Below the pieces are notes generated by a model. The model was not told the DNA's origin. It saw only the letters and a list, made by a program, of their open reading frames with translations, and searched no databases. A program made the position numbers and the translations under genes. Below, one piece after another: positions 33,474 to 43,129 of a DNA stretch of 64,000 bases (position 1 is its first letter; every line of letters starts with the position of its first letter). The stretch is from Pseudomonadota bacterium (GTDB lineage Bacteria; Pseudomonadota; Gammaproteobacteria; Steroidobacterales; Steroidobacteraceae): positions 78,592 through 142,591 of the forward strand of contig JAFEDS010000001.1 in the NCBI GenBank assembly GCA_018241505.1, in the 5' to 3' direction.

Positions 33474-35036
33474 ATGCGCAAACTGTTGACGCTGTTTTTT
33501 TCATCCGCCGTGTTGGCTACGGTGTTGGCCACATCACCCGCCGTCGCGCAGGAGAAACATGATGGCGAGGCGGCCAAGCCCGATCCGGAGGCCGCCGTTG
33601 CCAGCGCCGTCGAGGATGCGCAGCCCAAGCATGGCTCAATCACCACTGCGAGCGGCCGTAAGATTGAATACACGGTCACACCGGGCACCTTGACGATCCG
33701 CAACGACGCCGGCGATCCCATAGCCAGCATGTTTTATGTGGGTTATGTCGCCAATCGCACCAAAGGCGATGAACGCGAGCGGCCCATCACCTTCCTGTTC
33801 AACGGCGGCCCGGGCTCGTCGAGCATGTGGTTGCACATGGGGTCATGGGGGCCGGTCCGCGTTGACACGCCGACCGCCACGGCCTTTCCGCCGGCGCCGT
33901 TTCACATCGGTGAGAACCGGTTGACTCTGCTCGATGACTCGGATCTGGTTTTTGTCGATGCCATCGGGACCGGGTTGTCCCGCCCGCTGGGCAAGGCGAA
34001 GGGAGAGGATTTCTACGGTGTGGATCCCGACATCGATGCCTTTGCGCGCGGTATTCAGCGTTATTTGACACTGAATGATCGGTGGAATGCGCCCAAGTTC
34101 GTATATGGTGAGAGTTACGGTACCTTGCGCGCGGGTGGTCTGGTCTTGGCGCTGCAGCAGCGGGGTATACAAACCAACGGTGTCATTCTCCAGTCCTCCG
34201 TGCTGAACTATGGTGTGCGCCAGCCAGGTAACAACATCGCCGAGTTGCGCATGTTGCCCAGCTACGCAGCCACCGCTTGGTATCACAAGCGGTTGCAGAA
34301 TCGTCCCGAGACGCTCGAGCCATTTCTGACCGAGGTCCGTGCCTGGACACGCGGCCCTTACCTCCTGGCCCTCGCGCAGGGCGACAATCTGTCAGACCAG
34401 GACCGCCAGAGCATTGCGCAGCAGATGAGTGCCTACACGGGGCTGCCGGTTCCTTTTTTGCTCGCCAGCGACCTGCGGGTGAATCTCAACCGCTTCCGCA
34501 AGGAGTTGCTGCGCGATCAGCGCGGCACGGTCGGGCGGTTGGATTCGCGTTTCGTGGGTACGGACGTGGATGCGGCGGGCGAGCAACCTGACTACGATGT
34601 GACCGATACCTCGATGAGCGGTCCGTATGTGGCGGCTCTCAACAAGTATCTGTTCGGCACGTTGGGTTACAAAACGAAGCTCACTTACCGGCCGACCTTC
34701 TACCAGGAGATCGGCGGCGATCATTGGAATCAGAAGCACAAGGGACCCAACGGGCAGAGCATGGCACTCGCTGCGACGTCCCTCGACCTTGCGGCCACAA
34801 TGCGTGAGAACCCGCACTTGAAGGTGCTCTCACTCAACGGTTACTACGATATGGCGACGCCGTTCTTCGGGGCCGAATGGGATCTGGCGCAACTGCAGAT
34901 TGCCCCGGCACTGCACAAGAACATCACGCTGCGTTACTACGAGTCCGGTCACATGATCTACATCGCACCCGAAGCCATGGGCAAGATGAAGAAGGATCTC
35001 GATCAATTCTATTCCGAGGCCACCTCGGGCCGATGA
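33474..35036 (+). CDS. Exported S10-family serine carboxypeptidase
   Basis: 520 residues with signal peptide cut near AVAQ. S10 hallmark GGPGSSSMWLHMGSWGP (about 111-127, oxyanion region) and nucleophile Ser214 in VYGESYGTLRA; catalytic Asp in LNGYYDMATP and His in YESGHMIYI near the C-terminus. The enzyme removes C-terminal residues from peptides in the periplasm or outside. It follows the propeller gene with a 2-base gap, and a divergent amino acid permease plus TonB receptor lie next to it, fitting peptide scavenging. A GC-rich hairpin follows 10 bases after the stop. Confidence 0.92.
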   Translation: MRKLLTLFFSSAVLATVLATSPAVAQEKHDGEAAKPDPEAAVASAVEDAQPKHGSITTASGRKIEYTVTPGTLTIRNDAGDPIASMFYVGYVANRTKGDERERPITFLFNGGPGSSSMWLHMGSWGPVRVDTPTATAFPPAPFHIGENRLTLLDDSDLVFVDAIGTGLSRPLGKAKGEDFYGVDPDIDAFARGIQRYLTLNDRWNAPKFVYGESYGTLRAGGLVLALQQRGIQTNGVILQSSVLNYGVRQPGNNIAELRMLPSYAATAWYHKRLQNRPETLEPFLTEVRAWTRGPYLLALAQGDNLSDQDRQSIAQQMSAYTGLPVPFLLASDLRVNLNRFRKELLRDQRGTVGRLDSRFVGTDVDAAGEQPDYDVTDTSMSGPYVAALNKYLFGTLGYKTKLTYRPTFYQEIGGDHWNQKHKGPNGQSMALAATSLDLAATMRENPHLKVLSLNGYYDMATPFFGAEWDLAQLQIAPALHKNITLRYYESGHMIYIAPEAMGKMKKDLDQFYSEATSGR

Positions 35037-35046
35037 TCTCAAAAAG

Positions 35047-35069
35047 GGGGGTGCCGCTCCGGCGCCCCC
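35047..35069 (+). terminator. GC-rich hairpin after the carboxypeptidase gene
   Basis: GGGGGTGCCG (35047-35056) pairs with CGGCGCCCCC (35060-35069) over ten pairs, one being a G-U that suits plus-strand RNA, with loop CTC. There is no U-tract on the plus strand (five Us would follow on the minus strand), so it is a weak terminator or attenuator between the peptide operon and the efflux operon. Confidence 0.5.
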
Positions 35070-35101
35070 TCGCGAATCGGGCAGGCAGTGTAATATTGCA
35101 C

Positions 35102-36583
35102 ATGCCTCGCGTTTTTCCGTGCCTCGCAATCTTTACCACGTTATTGGCGCAAGGTTGCGCTGTCGGCCCCAACTTCAAGCCTCCCGCGGCCCCGAAAGTC
35201 ACCGGCTACAGCGCCAACCCGCTGGCATCCACCGTCAGCACCACCGGGGTTCCGGGCGGCGAAACGCAACGTTTCGTCTCCGGCGCTGACATTTCTTCAG
35301 ACTGGTGGACCCTGTTTCATTCGGCGCCACTCAATGAGCTGATTGAGCATTCCCTGGCGAACAACCCCGATCTGGCGGCGGCCCAGGCGGCCCTCCTGTC
35401 GGCCCGGGAAGGGGTACTCGCTCAGCGCGGGGTCTACTATCCGGCGGTTTCAGGGGAATTTTCCGCCACTCGCCAGGGTCAGTCGGGAGTGATCGCCCCC
35501 ACGCTGGCCTCGAACGCACTGGCGTACAATCTATTCACGCCGCAAGTGACGGTCTCCTACGTTCCGGATGTGTTCGGCTTGAACCGCCGCACGGTGGAGT
35601 CGGCCCAGGCACAGGCGGAAGCCGTGCGCTTCCAGATGATCGCCACCTACAACACCCTGACCTCAAATGTGGTGGTGACGGCTATCCAGCAGGGTTCGGT
35701 GCGGCTGCAGATGGAAGCAACCCAGCAGCTCATTGATATCGACGCCAACATCCTGCAGATCCTCCGATACCAGTTTGAGAAGGGTTACGCCAACGGCGTC
35801 GATGTCGCGGCCCAGGAGTCACAGCTCGCGCAGGTCAAAGCCACGCTTCCGCCGCTGGAAAAGCAAGCGGCACAATTGCACAACCTCATGGCGACTCTCG
35901 CCGGTGACTTCCCCAGCCAGACGGCCGCCGGCAGCTTCGAGCTGACGAGCTTGAAGCTGCCACAGGATTTACCCGTTAGCGTGCCAGCCGACCTGGTTAC
36001 GCAACGTCCGGACGTGCGTCAGGCAGAGGCAGCCCTGCACGATGCCAGCGCCAAGATCGGCATCGCCCGAGCGAATCGCCTACCCAACATCACGCTCACC
36101 GCCAACACCGGCAGTTCCGCTTCAGCAATCAACGAGCTGTTCACGTCGGGGACCGGTTTCTGGGCGGTGGGTGCGGACCTCACAGCGCCCATATTCCAGG
36201 GCGGTGCGCTGCTGCATCAGGAGCGCGCAGCAAAAGCCGCCTATGCCCAGGCCGCCTCGCAATATCGCAGTACCGTTCTCACCGCCTGCCAGAATGTGGC
36301 TGACACCCTGGCGGCACTTTCCACGGATGCCGATGAGCTCAAAGCCGCGGCGACGGCGGCCGATGCCGCTAAAACAGCACTCGATCTCGCCGAACGTCAA
36401 TGGAAGGACGGCTACGCGGGATACGTGGTTTTGCTCAGCGCCCAGCAAGCCTACCAGCAGGCGCGGATTACTCTCGTGCAGGCCCAAGCCAGCCGCTACG
36501 CCGATACGGCTGCGCTGTTTCAGGCTCTGGGCGGGGGCTGGTGGCACAGGCAGGATTTTTCCGCGGGTAATCATGGGAAATAG
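35102..36583 (+). CDS. RND outer-membrane factor lipoprotein (NodT family)
   Basis: 493 residues from the ATG giving MPRVFPCLAIFTTLLAQGC, with lipobox LAQGC then VGPNFKPPAAP, the usual NodT-family start. Two OEP repeats with long helices (NPDLAAAQAALLSAREGVLAQRG; TQRPDVRQAEAALHDASAKIGIARANRLPNI), ending QAYQQARITLVQAQASRYADTAALFQALGGGWW. It forms the trimeric TolC-like exit duct. First gene of a three-gene efflux operon, overlapping the adaptor gene by 11 bases. A frame opening upstream at 34877 is not supported. Confidence 0.9.
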   Translation: MPRVFPCLAIFTTLLAQGCAVGPNFKPPAAPKVTGYSANPLASTVSTTGVPGGETQRFVSGADISSDWWTLFHSAPLNELIEHSLANNPDLAAAQAALLSAREGVLAQRGVYYPAVSGEFSATRQGQSGVIAPTLASNALAYNLFTPQVTVSYVPDVFGLNRRTVESAQAQAEAVRFQMIATYNTLTSNVVVTAIQQGSVRLQMEATQQLIDIDANILQILRYQFEKGYANGVDVAAQESQLAQVKATLPPLEKQAAQLHNLMATLAGDFPSQTAAGSFELTSLKLPQDLPVSVPADLVTQRPDVRQAEAALHDASAKIGIARANRLPNITLTANTGSSASAINELFTSGTGFWAVGADLTAPIFQGGALLHQERAAKAAYAQAASQYRSTVLTACQNVADTLAALSTDADELKAAATAADAAKTALDLAERQWKDGYAGYVVLLSAQQAYQQARITLVQAQASRYADTAALFQALGGGWWHRQDFSAGNHGK

Positions 36584-37724
36584 TCGGGCGCGCCCTCAGC
36601 ATTCCACTCCGTTCCTCCTACTAGCAGCAATCCTCGCCTTCACCGGCTGTAGCTCCAGGGACGACAACAACCCCGCGACGGTGACCGCCAGCAATCTCAA
36701 GCTGACCGCGGACCAGCGGCAGCATATTCAGCTCTACACGGTCGTGTCATCGCACTATCACCGGACGCTGGAAACCACCGCTGCGGTCGACTTTGATAAC
36801 GATCAGGCCACCAGCGTGCTTGCGCCGATCTCGGGTCCCGTGTCACGTCTGATCGTTGCGCAGGATGACGAAGTCACGAAAGGGCAGCCATTGGCGATTG
36901 TCGATTCACCTGACTTCGCTACGGCCCTCAGCACTTATCAAAAGGCTCTCGCCAGCGCGCAGACCAACCGCCGTCTTGCCGACTTGGACAAGGATCTCGT
37001 GCAGCACAATGGCGTCTCCCAGCGCGAATTCGAACAGGCACAAACCGACGCGACCAACGCTGAGGCTGATCGAGACGCAGCGCTCAGGGCGCTGGTTGCG
37101 TTGAATGTTCCGCGTGAGACGATCGAGGCTATCCGCCAAGGGAAGCCGGTTGCAGCGCCGGAAGGGATCATTCGTTCTCCTGTCGCCGGAACGGTCGTGG
37201 AGAGGCTCATCTCACCCGGACAGCTACTGCAGGCGGGTACAACAGCGTGCTTTACGATTGCCAATCTCTCGCGCGTCTGGGTCATGGCGCGGTTGTTCGG
37301 CTCCGATCTGGCCGCAGTCAGAGTCGGTGATTCGGCTGAGGTGGTGACAGGCGTCGACACCCACAACTTTCCGGGTACGGTGGACAAGATTTCCGCTCTG
37401 GTCGATCCGGACACTCGCGCGGTGACCGTGCGAGTGGTCGTCGATAACCCCCAGCATGCCCTGCGAAAGCAGATGTACGTGCGCGTGTTGATTCATTCCC
37501 GCGCCGAAAGCACCGGGGTGCTGATCCCGGTTTCGGCGGTGTTGCGCGATGACGAGAATTTGCCCTTTGTCTATGTTGCCGAGGCGGATGGGAGCTTCGC
37601 GCGGCGGCACCTGACACTCGGCTCTCGAGTAGGCGACCAATTCGAGGTTCCCGCGGGCCTGCGCGAGGGAGATCAAATTGTGGTCTCCGGCGGCCTTTTC
37701 GTTCAGTTCATGCAAAGTCAATGA
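36573..37724 (+). CDS. RND efflux membrane-fusion (adaptor) lipoprotein, HlyD family
   Basis: 383 residues from the ATG giving MGNSRARPQHS, overlapping the NodT gene by 11 bases. Signal and lipobox LAFTGC (Cys about 26). Lipoyl half-motifs VLAPISGPVSRLIVAQDDEVTKGQ and GIIRSPVAGTVVERLISPG flank a helical hairpin (about 110-165). C-terminal beta-barrel and membrane-proximal domains follow (DSAEVVTGVDTHNFPGTVDKISALVDPDTRAVTVRVVV). It bridges the outer-membrane duct and pump. Coupled by an ATGA overlap to the pump gene. Confidence 0.92.
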   Translation: MGNSRARPQHSTPFLLLAAILAFTGCSSRDDNNPATVTASNLKLTADQRQHIQLYTVVSSHYHRTLETTAAVDFDNDQATSVLAPISGPVSRLIVAQDDEVTKGQPLAIVDSPDFATALSTYQKALASAQTNRRLADLDKDLVQHNGVSQREFEQAQTDATNAEADRDAALRALVALNVPRETIEAIRQGKPVAAPEGIIRSPVAGTVVERLISPGQLLQAGTTACFTIANLSRVWVMARLFGSDLAAVRVGDSAEVVTGVDTHNFPGTVDKISALVDPDTRAVTVRVVVDNPQHALRKQMYVRVLIHSRAESTGVLIPVSAVLRDDENLPFVYVAEADGSFARRHLTLGSRVGDQFEVPAGLREGDQIVVSGGLFVQFMQSQ

Positions 37725-40700
37725 GCGCGACGCTGCCGCCCAATCTGCCTGCGCCTCGCACAGGGTCCATTATCAACCGCATTGTCGCCTCATCGCTGCG
37801 ACAGCGTTTTCTCGTTGTGCTTTTGACGGTTGTGCTGATCGGCGTCGGCGTTCGTTCGTTGATCCGCCTGCCGGTGGACGCGTATCCAGATCTTTCGCCG
37901 CCGATGGTGGAAATCATCACCCAATGGCCGGGACACGCCACCGAGGAAATCGAGCGGCTCATTACGGTGCCTGCCGAGCGTGAGATGAACGGTCTGCCGC
38001 GCCTGAACACCAGCCGATCGATCTCGCTCTACGGCTTGTCCGATGTCAGGCTGACATTCGAGAACGGGACTGATGATTATTTCGCCAGGCAGCAGGTCTT
38101 CAACCGCCTCGGGGACATCACTCTGCCGAGCGGTGTCACTCCCACACTGTCGCCCCTGTCAGCACCCTCCGGTCTGATCTACCGCTATGTGCTCCAAAGT
38201 CCGGATCGCTCACCGATGGAGCTCAAGACTTTCGAGGACTGGATTGTGGAGCCCGCCTTTCGAGCCGTTCCGGGTGTGGCGGATGACTCCGGTTTCGGGG
38301 GTGGCACCATGCAATACCAGGTGCTGCTCGATCCCGCCAGGGTCGCCTCCGTCGGCTTGTCGGTACAGCAGGTTGAGGATGCGCTGACGGCCAACAATGG
38401 CAATGCGGGTGGCGGCTTCTATTCCCAGGGTGGCCAGTTCTACTACGTTCGCGGGCTGGGGCGCATCAAAACCCTGGAGGATATCGGCAATGTGGTCGTG
38501 GCGGAGCACGACGGCACGCCGGTACTCGTGAAGGACGTTGGGCGTGTCGTCATCGATATTGCGCCTCGTCTCGGTGAGTTTGGCTATCAGAAACAGGACG
38601 ACGCCGTGGAGGGCGTCATCCTGCTGCGCACCGGTGAGAAGACCCAGGCGGTCCTGGACGGCGTGGCGGCGAAGACACAGGAGCTCAATTCCAGCATCCT
38701 GCCGAAGGACATCAAGGTCGTTCCGTTCTACGACCGCAGCGATCTCGTCGATCTGACCAAGGAAGTCGTGCAACGCAACCTGCTGCGCGGCATGTTGCTG
38801 GTCGTCGCCGTGTTGGTGTTTTTCTTATATGACCTGCGTGCCGGGTTCATCGTCGCCGTGAGTATTCCGCTGGCGTTGCTGTTCGCGTTCATTTGCCTGG
38901 ATGTTCAGAACGCATCGGCCAACCTGCTGTCGATCGGGGCGGTGGATTTCGGCATTCTGGTCGACGGGGCCGTGGTGATGGTGGAAAACATCGTCCGGCG
39001 GATGGCAGCCCGCCAGTCGGGCCCGATTGATGTAATCAAGATCATCACCGAGGCCGCTGCCGAAGTAGACCGTCCGCTGGTTTACGCAGTCGCGGTGATT
39101 GTGGCCGGATTTCTGCCCATCTACGTGCTGTCGGGCCCTTCAGGAAAGCTGTTCAAACCGATGGCCGACACCATGGTGTTTGCACTCGTGGGCGCGTTGC
39201 TCGTCACATTGACGCTGCTGCCGATGCTATGCGCCTGGTTCATGCGCCGCGGCGCCCAGGAACGGCGCAATGCCGCTTTTGAAGCCATCAAGTCGGTCTA
39301 CGTCAAAGGCCTGGATGCCTGCCTCGCCCGCCCCTGGGGCACGACGATCGCCACGATAGTGCTGCTGGGGCTTTCGCTATTGTTGGTCCCGCGGCTCGGG
39401 GCCGAATTCATGCCGAAGTTGGACGAGGGTGCGCTCTGGGTGCGTGCCACGATGCCGTACACCATCTCCTTCGACGAGGCATCCAAAATCGCTCCGCGCG
39501 TGCGGGAGGTCCTGCGCACATTTCCTGAGGTAACGACTGTCGCGTCGGAGCTCGGCCGGCCCGACGACGGTACGGATCCTACAGGTTTCTTTAACGTGGA
39601 GTTTTATGTAGGGCTCAAACCTTACTCGCAATGGCATGGCTCGTATCGCAACAAGGCCGGCCTGATTCACGCAGTGAATGACAAGCTCGCGGCGTTTCCG
39701 GGCATCACGTTCAATTACACCCAGCCGGCCGAAGATGCGGTGGACGAAGCTGAAACGGGCCTGAAGAGCGCTCTCGCGGTCAAGGTCTTCGGCGCCGATC
39801 TTCACACCCTCGAACAGAAGGGCAAGGCGATCAAGAAGGTGTTGGAGCGCGTCCGCGGCATCCGGGATGTCACCCTGGTGCAGGAGCTCGGGCAGCCCAG
39901 CCTGACCATTGATATCGATCGCGCCAAGATCGCACGCTACGGTGTCAATGTCGCTGACATCAATGCGCTCATTCAGACAGCCATTGGTGGAGACGTGGCA
40001 ACGCAGGTGGAGCAGGGGGAGAAAGAGTTCGATCTGGTCGTGCGCCTCGATCGGCAATACCGCGACAACCCGGAGGAAATTGGCAACATCCTGGTCGCGA
40101 CTCCCGGTGGGCAGCAGATTCCGCTCAAGGAGTTCGCGGCCATCAATGTCACCAACGGAGCTTCGTTCATTTATCGCGAGAACAACTCACGTTACATCGG
40201 CGTGCAGTTCTCAGTGGAGGGGCGCGACCTTGCTGGTGCCGTGGACGATGCGATGCAGCAGGTCAATCACAAAGTTTTCCTGCCCCACGGTTATCGACTC
40301 GACTGGGGCGGAGAGTATTCCGAGTACACGGCTTCGCGTGCACAACTACGCATCATTTTGCCTTTGACGCTGTTTCTCATCTTCCTGCTGCTGTTCTCGC
40401 TGTACAGTAACTTGAAGTTCCCACTGATAACCGTGCTGGGCGTGGTGTTGTCCGCACCCGTGGGCGGCATCGTTGCGCTGTGGCTCACCGGCACGCCGTT
40501 CTCCGTATCCTCCGGTATCGGCTTTCTTGCGCTGTTTGGCGTGTCGGTGCAGACCGCCGTCGTGTATATCTCATACGTGAACGAGCTGCGCCGCGATGGA
40601 ATCGACCTGCCCGAGGCGGTTCGGCAGGGCGCGATTCTGCGGTTGCGGCCGATCATGATGACCGCGTTGGTGGCTGCATTCGGACTTTTGCCCGTCGCGC

Positions 40701-40846
40701 TGGCAACTGGCGTGGGTACCGACTCGCAGCGGCCGTTTGCATTGGTGATTGTCAGCGGCCTGTTCAGCAGACTGCTGATCAGTGTCTTCTTGATGCCGGC
40801 ATTGTATATGTTAGTGGGACGCCCCGGGGATCGACTGGAGGTGTGA
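37721..40846 (+). CDS. HME-type RND efflux pump (CzcA/CusA-like)
   Basis: 1041 residues, 12 transmembrane helices in two halves with large periplasmic loops. The helix-IV motif DFGILVDGAVVMVEN matches the heavy-metal efflux (HME) group rather than drug-type HAE1 pumps, and the N-terminal RQRFLVVLLTVVLIGVGVRSLIRLPVDAYPD is the usual opening. It should export divalent or monovalent metal ions using the proton gradient. No dedicated metal regulator adjoins the operon. The substrate metal is not determined. Third gene of the operon; a 5-base gap to a convergent PilZ gene. Confidence 0.92.
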   Translation: MSATLPPNLPAPRTGSIINRIVASSLRQRFLVVLLTVVLIGVGVRSLIRLPVDAYPDLSPPMVEIITQWPGHATEEIERLITVPAEREMNGLPRLNTSRSISLYGLSDVRLTFENGTDDYFARQQVFNRLGDITLPSGVTPTLSPLSAPSGLIYRYVLQSPDRSPMELKTFEDWIVEPAFRAVPGVADDSGFGGGTMQYQVLLDPARVASVGLSVQQVEDALTANNGNAGGGFYSQGGQFYYVRGLGRIKTLEDIGNVVVAEHDGTPVLVKDVGRVVIDIAPRLGEFGYQKQDDAVEGVILLRTGEKTQAVLDGVAAKTQELNSSILPKDIKVVPFYDRSDLVDLTKEVVQRNLLRGMLLVVAVLVFFLYDLRAGFIVAVSIPLALLFAFICLDVQNASANLLSIGAVDFGILVDGAVVMVENIVRRMAARQSGPIDVIKIITEAAAEVDRPLVYAVAVIVAGFLPIYVLSGPSGKLFKPMADTMVFALVGALLVTLTLLPMLCAWFMRRGAQERRNAAFEAIKSVYVKGLDACLARPWGTTIATIVLLGLSLLLVPRLGAEFMPKLDEGALWVRATMPYTISFDEASKIAPRVREVLRTFPEVTTVASELGRPDDGTDPTGFFNVEFYVGLKPYSQWHGSYRNKAGLIHAVNDKLAAFPGITFNYTQPAEDAVDEAETGLKSALAVKVFGADLHTLEQKGKAIKKVLERVRGIRDVTLVQELGQPSLTIDIDRAKIARYGVNVADINALIQTAIGGDVATQVEQGEKEFDLVVRLDRQYRDNPEEIGNILVATPGGQQIPLKEFAAINVTNGASFIYRENNSRYIGVQFSVEGRDLAGAVDDAMQQVNHKVFLPHGYRLDWGGEYSEYTASRAQLRIILPLTLFLIFLLLFSLYSNLKFPLITVLGVVLSAPVGGIVALWLTGTPFSVSSGIGFLALFGVSVQTAVVYISYVNELRRDGIDLPEAVRQGAILRLRPIMMTALVAAFGLLPVALATGVGTDSQRPFALVIVSGLFSRLLISVFLMPALYMLVGRPGDRLEV

Positions 40847-40851
40847 GGAAG

Positions 40852-41235
40852 TCAATGGTGATGCTGTGGGACGCGCTCAGCCGGCTCAGCCACCTGCGGG
40901 ACCTCTGCCTGACTGCGGGCGAGCCGTAACATCCCGTCAATGACCGCATTGTTGATACCGCGGAACTTCACTCCGTACTGATTGAGCTCGCGGCGCGTTA
41001 TGGAGGCCATGATGGATGACCTGCGCAGGCCCGGTCCCTCCACCTCGAGCTCAATGTGTGTCAGAGGATTCAAATCGAGCGGCGTCTGCAGCAGGGCACC
41101 GCTGATACTGACATTCAGGAGCACCCCCGGACCGAATGTGGAAGGGTGGACCATCACCAGCACGCGCAGGTCGCACGGGACACGAGTTCCGCAGCGCTGC
41201 TCCTTGGGTACTTCGGGCATTACGGCTATGGCCAA
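40852..41235 (-). CDS. PilZ-domain c-di-GMP-binding protein
   Basis: 127 residues. RCGTRVPCDLRVLV holds the spaced arginines and VLLNVSISGALLQ the D/N-x-S-x-x-G element of PilZ (about residues 14-50), the two c-di-GMP-contacting motifs; the first R spacing is slightly irregular. No other domain. It could respond to the diguanylate cyclase about 2 kb away (43130-44791), but linkage is inference. Convergent with the RND pump and divergent from an M23 peptidase across about 230 bases with no recognised feature. Confidence 0.8.
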   Translation of the reverse strand: MAIAVMPEVPKEQRCGTRVPCDLRVLVMVHPSTFGPGVLLNVSISGALLQTPLDLNPLTHIELEVEGPGLRRSSIMASITRRELNQYGVKFRGINNAVIDGMLRLARSQAEVPQVAEPAERVPQHHH

Positions 41236-41469
41236 GAGCGGGCTGATGAGATTACTCGCTTGCCGCTCGAATGCGGCGCCGGCCGTGGTGCACTAATGAT
41301 GACCCGTGCGCTGCTTCGCAGATTCGGCCGGCCCGGGCGGTGGCGCGGGGAACGTCCTTTCATTGATGCGACCAGGCGAGCGCTCCGTGCTGCAGGCGCC
41401 CACGTTCCCTCGCTGGCGGCGAGTGTCGGGGTGGCAAAATGCAATGGTCTCCTATCGAGTGCGTAGAGT

Positions 41470-42600
41470 ATGAGCTGCTCGAGATCGGCTATAGGGTTTC
41501 TGATCGCCGCCGCATTTGCGTCAGTTGCACAGGCAGCGTGGCCACCGCAACTCCCGCTCGAAATGCGAGTGCCGTTTGACCCCACAGCCTTTCCCAGCGG
41601 CGATCGCCAGTTTCTGACTTACGAGCTGTATGTTTCCAACTTCGATAGCCAGCCAGTTACTCTCCAACGCATCGAGGTGCTCGACGCGAACAGCGCGGCC
41701 ACGCGAGCGGTTGCCACGTTTGAGGCGCGGCAGCTCAATCCGATGTTGCACCATATGGGTAAGGAGATAGTTGGAGATGAGATACCCGTGGCTGGCGACG
41801 ATTCGCAACGTCAGCTTGCGGCAGGTGAAACAGTCGTCGTGTATTTGAACGTGCCTTTTGAGAGGGCCGCGCAGCTACCCACTCGCTTGCGTCACCGAGT
41901 GCTGACCGATCGCGGCACCGTGGATGCAGCGAGTATTGCTACACACAACACGCAGCTACGCGTGCTTGCCCCGCCATTGGAAGGAAGCCGCTGGCGCGCC
42001 GATTCGGGCCCCGGCAATGATTCTCATCATCGTCGCCAGATCATGATGCTCAATGGAGCGCCTCGGGTTCCCTCCCGGTATGCAATCGACTGGATGCAGA
42101 GCCGGAACGACAAGGCTTTCTCCGGCGACGAACACAGCAACAAGTCCTATTTCGCCTACGGAAAGCCGGTGCTGGCTGTTGCGAATGCCCAGGTGATTGC
42201 GGTGAAGGATGGCATTGCGGAGAATGTCCCGGGCCACTTTGGCACAGGGAAGCTGGCTGTGCCGATGTCGTTGGACACCATTTGCGGCAACCTGGTTGTC
42301 CTGGATCTCGGTGGAAGTGAGTTCGCCGGCTACTACCATCTGCAACCGGGCAGCTTACGAGTCAAGGTGGGGGATCGCGTTCAGCAGGGCCAGGTTCTGG
42401 CGGAGATCGGCAACTCCGGTGGCTCATTCGAACCGCATCTGCATTTCGAGGTCACCAACGACCGGCAGATCCTGGGCGGAGAGGGTTTGCCCTACATCCT
42501 CGATCGGTACCGGGTGACTGTGCCCGGCCGGTCCGAGCCGCAGGGGAGGGAGCATGAGCTGCCGTTGGACGGCATGCGCATTGATTTTGTCAGTCGCTAG
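41470..42600 (+). CDS. Exported M23-family metallopeptidase (lysostaphin-type endopeptidase)
   Basis: 376 residues with a signal peptide (FLIAAAFASVAQA). Residues about 230-350 form the M23 domain: EHSNKSYFAYGKPVLAVANA with a likely first metal His, and the clear PHLHFEV (about 325-331). The canonical HxxxD Asp is not visible in the first motif, as in a known M23 subgroup, so activity is probable but not proved. The N-terminal 200 residues are beta-rich and unrecognised. It would cut peptidoglycan cross-links. Convergent with the macro-domain gene, overlapping by 4 bases. Confidence 0.85.
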   Translation: MSCSRSAIGFLIAAAFASVAQAAWPPQLPLEMRVPFDPTAFPSGDRQFLTYELYVSNFDSQPVTLQRIEVLDANSAATRAVATFEARQLNPMLHHMGKEIVGDEIPVAGDDSQRQLAAGETVVVYLNVPFERAAQLPTRLRHRVLTDRGTVDAASIATHNTQLRVLAPPLEGSRWRADSGPGNDSHHRRQIMMLNGAPRVPSRYAIDWMQSRNDKAFSGDEHSNKSYFAYGKPVLAVANAQVIAVKDGIAENVPGHFGTGKLAVPMSLDTICGNLVVLDLGGSEFAGYYHLQPGSLRVKVGDRVQQGQVLAEIGNSGGSFEPHLHFEVTNDRQILGGEGLPYILDRYRVTVPGRSEPQGREHELPLDGMRIDFVSR

Positions 42601-43124
42601 GCCGTTATGCCGCTGAGCAGCTTCCGATACAGATCATAGTGCTGTTGCGAGTAGCAGCAGAAAATAACATCCCGCAATGGGCTGCCTGAGAAGTCAAATG
42701 CCTGTACTGCCGCAAGCGCAATGGGCGCGGCGAGCTCGACCGGGAATCCGAAAACGCCGGTGCTGATTGAAGCAAATGCAATGGAATGGATTGCGTGGTT
42801 CTCGGCGATCTCCAGAGAGCGTCGGTAGCAGGAGGACAGGAGCTCCGGCTCTGCGTTGTTGCCACCCTTCCAAACGGGTCCAACAGTGTGGATAACGTAA
42901 CGCGCCGGTAGGCGAAACCCGGGCGTTATTTTGGCGTCACCCGTGCGGCAACCGCCGAGGACTCGACAGGCCTCCAGCAATTCCGGGCCGGCGGCGCTGT
43001 GGATGGCTCCGTCTACACCGCCTCCACCGAGCAGTGAGGTGTTCGCGGCATTTACGATTGCGTCCACATCGAGACTCGTGATGTCGGCACGGACGGCTCT
43101 CAACGTATGAGTGGGATCCGACAT
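42597..43124 (-). CDS. Macro-domain O-acetyl-ADP-ribose deacetylase (YmdB-like)
   Basis: 175 residues, a complete macro domain. DIT..DVDAIVNAANTSLL and GGGGVDGAIHSAAG are the ADP-ribose-binding signatures; CRTGDAKITPGFRLPARYVIHTVGP and FASISTGVFGFP complete the fold. The YmdB group hydrolyses O-acetyl-ADP-ribose and can remove ADP-ribose from proteins. It follows the diguanylate cyclase gene by 5 bases on the same strand and is probably co-transcribed. Its last bases overlap the convergent M23 gene. Confidence 0.92.
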   Translation of the reverse strand: MSDPTHTLRAVRADITSLDVDAIVNAANTSLLGGGGVDGAIHSAAGPELLEACRVLGGCRTGDAKITPGFRLPARYVIHTVGPVWKGGNNAEPELLSSCYRRSLEIAENHAIHSIAFASISTGVFGFPVELAAPIALAAVQAFDFSGSPLRDVIFCCYSQQHYDLYRKLLSGITA

Positions 43125-43129
43125 CTGCT

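Noticed and set aside
41056-41466. 136-codon frame between the PilZ and M23 genes
   Set aside because: Largely antisense to the PilZ gene with no motif or RBS.
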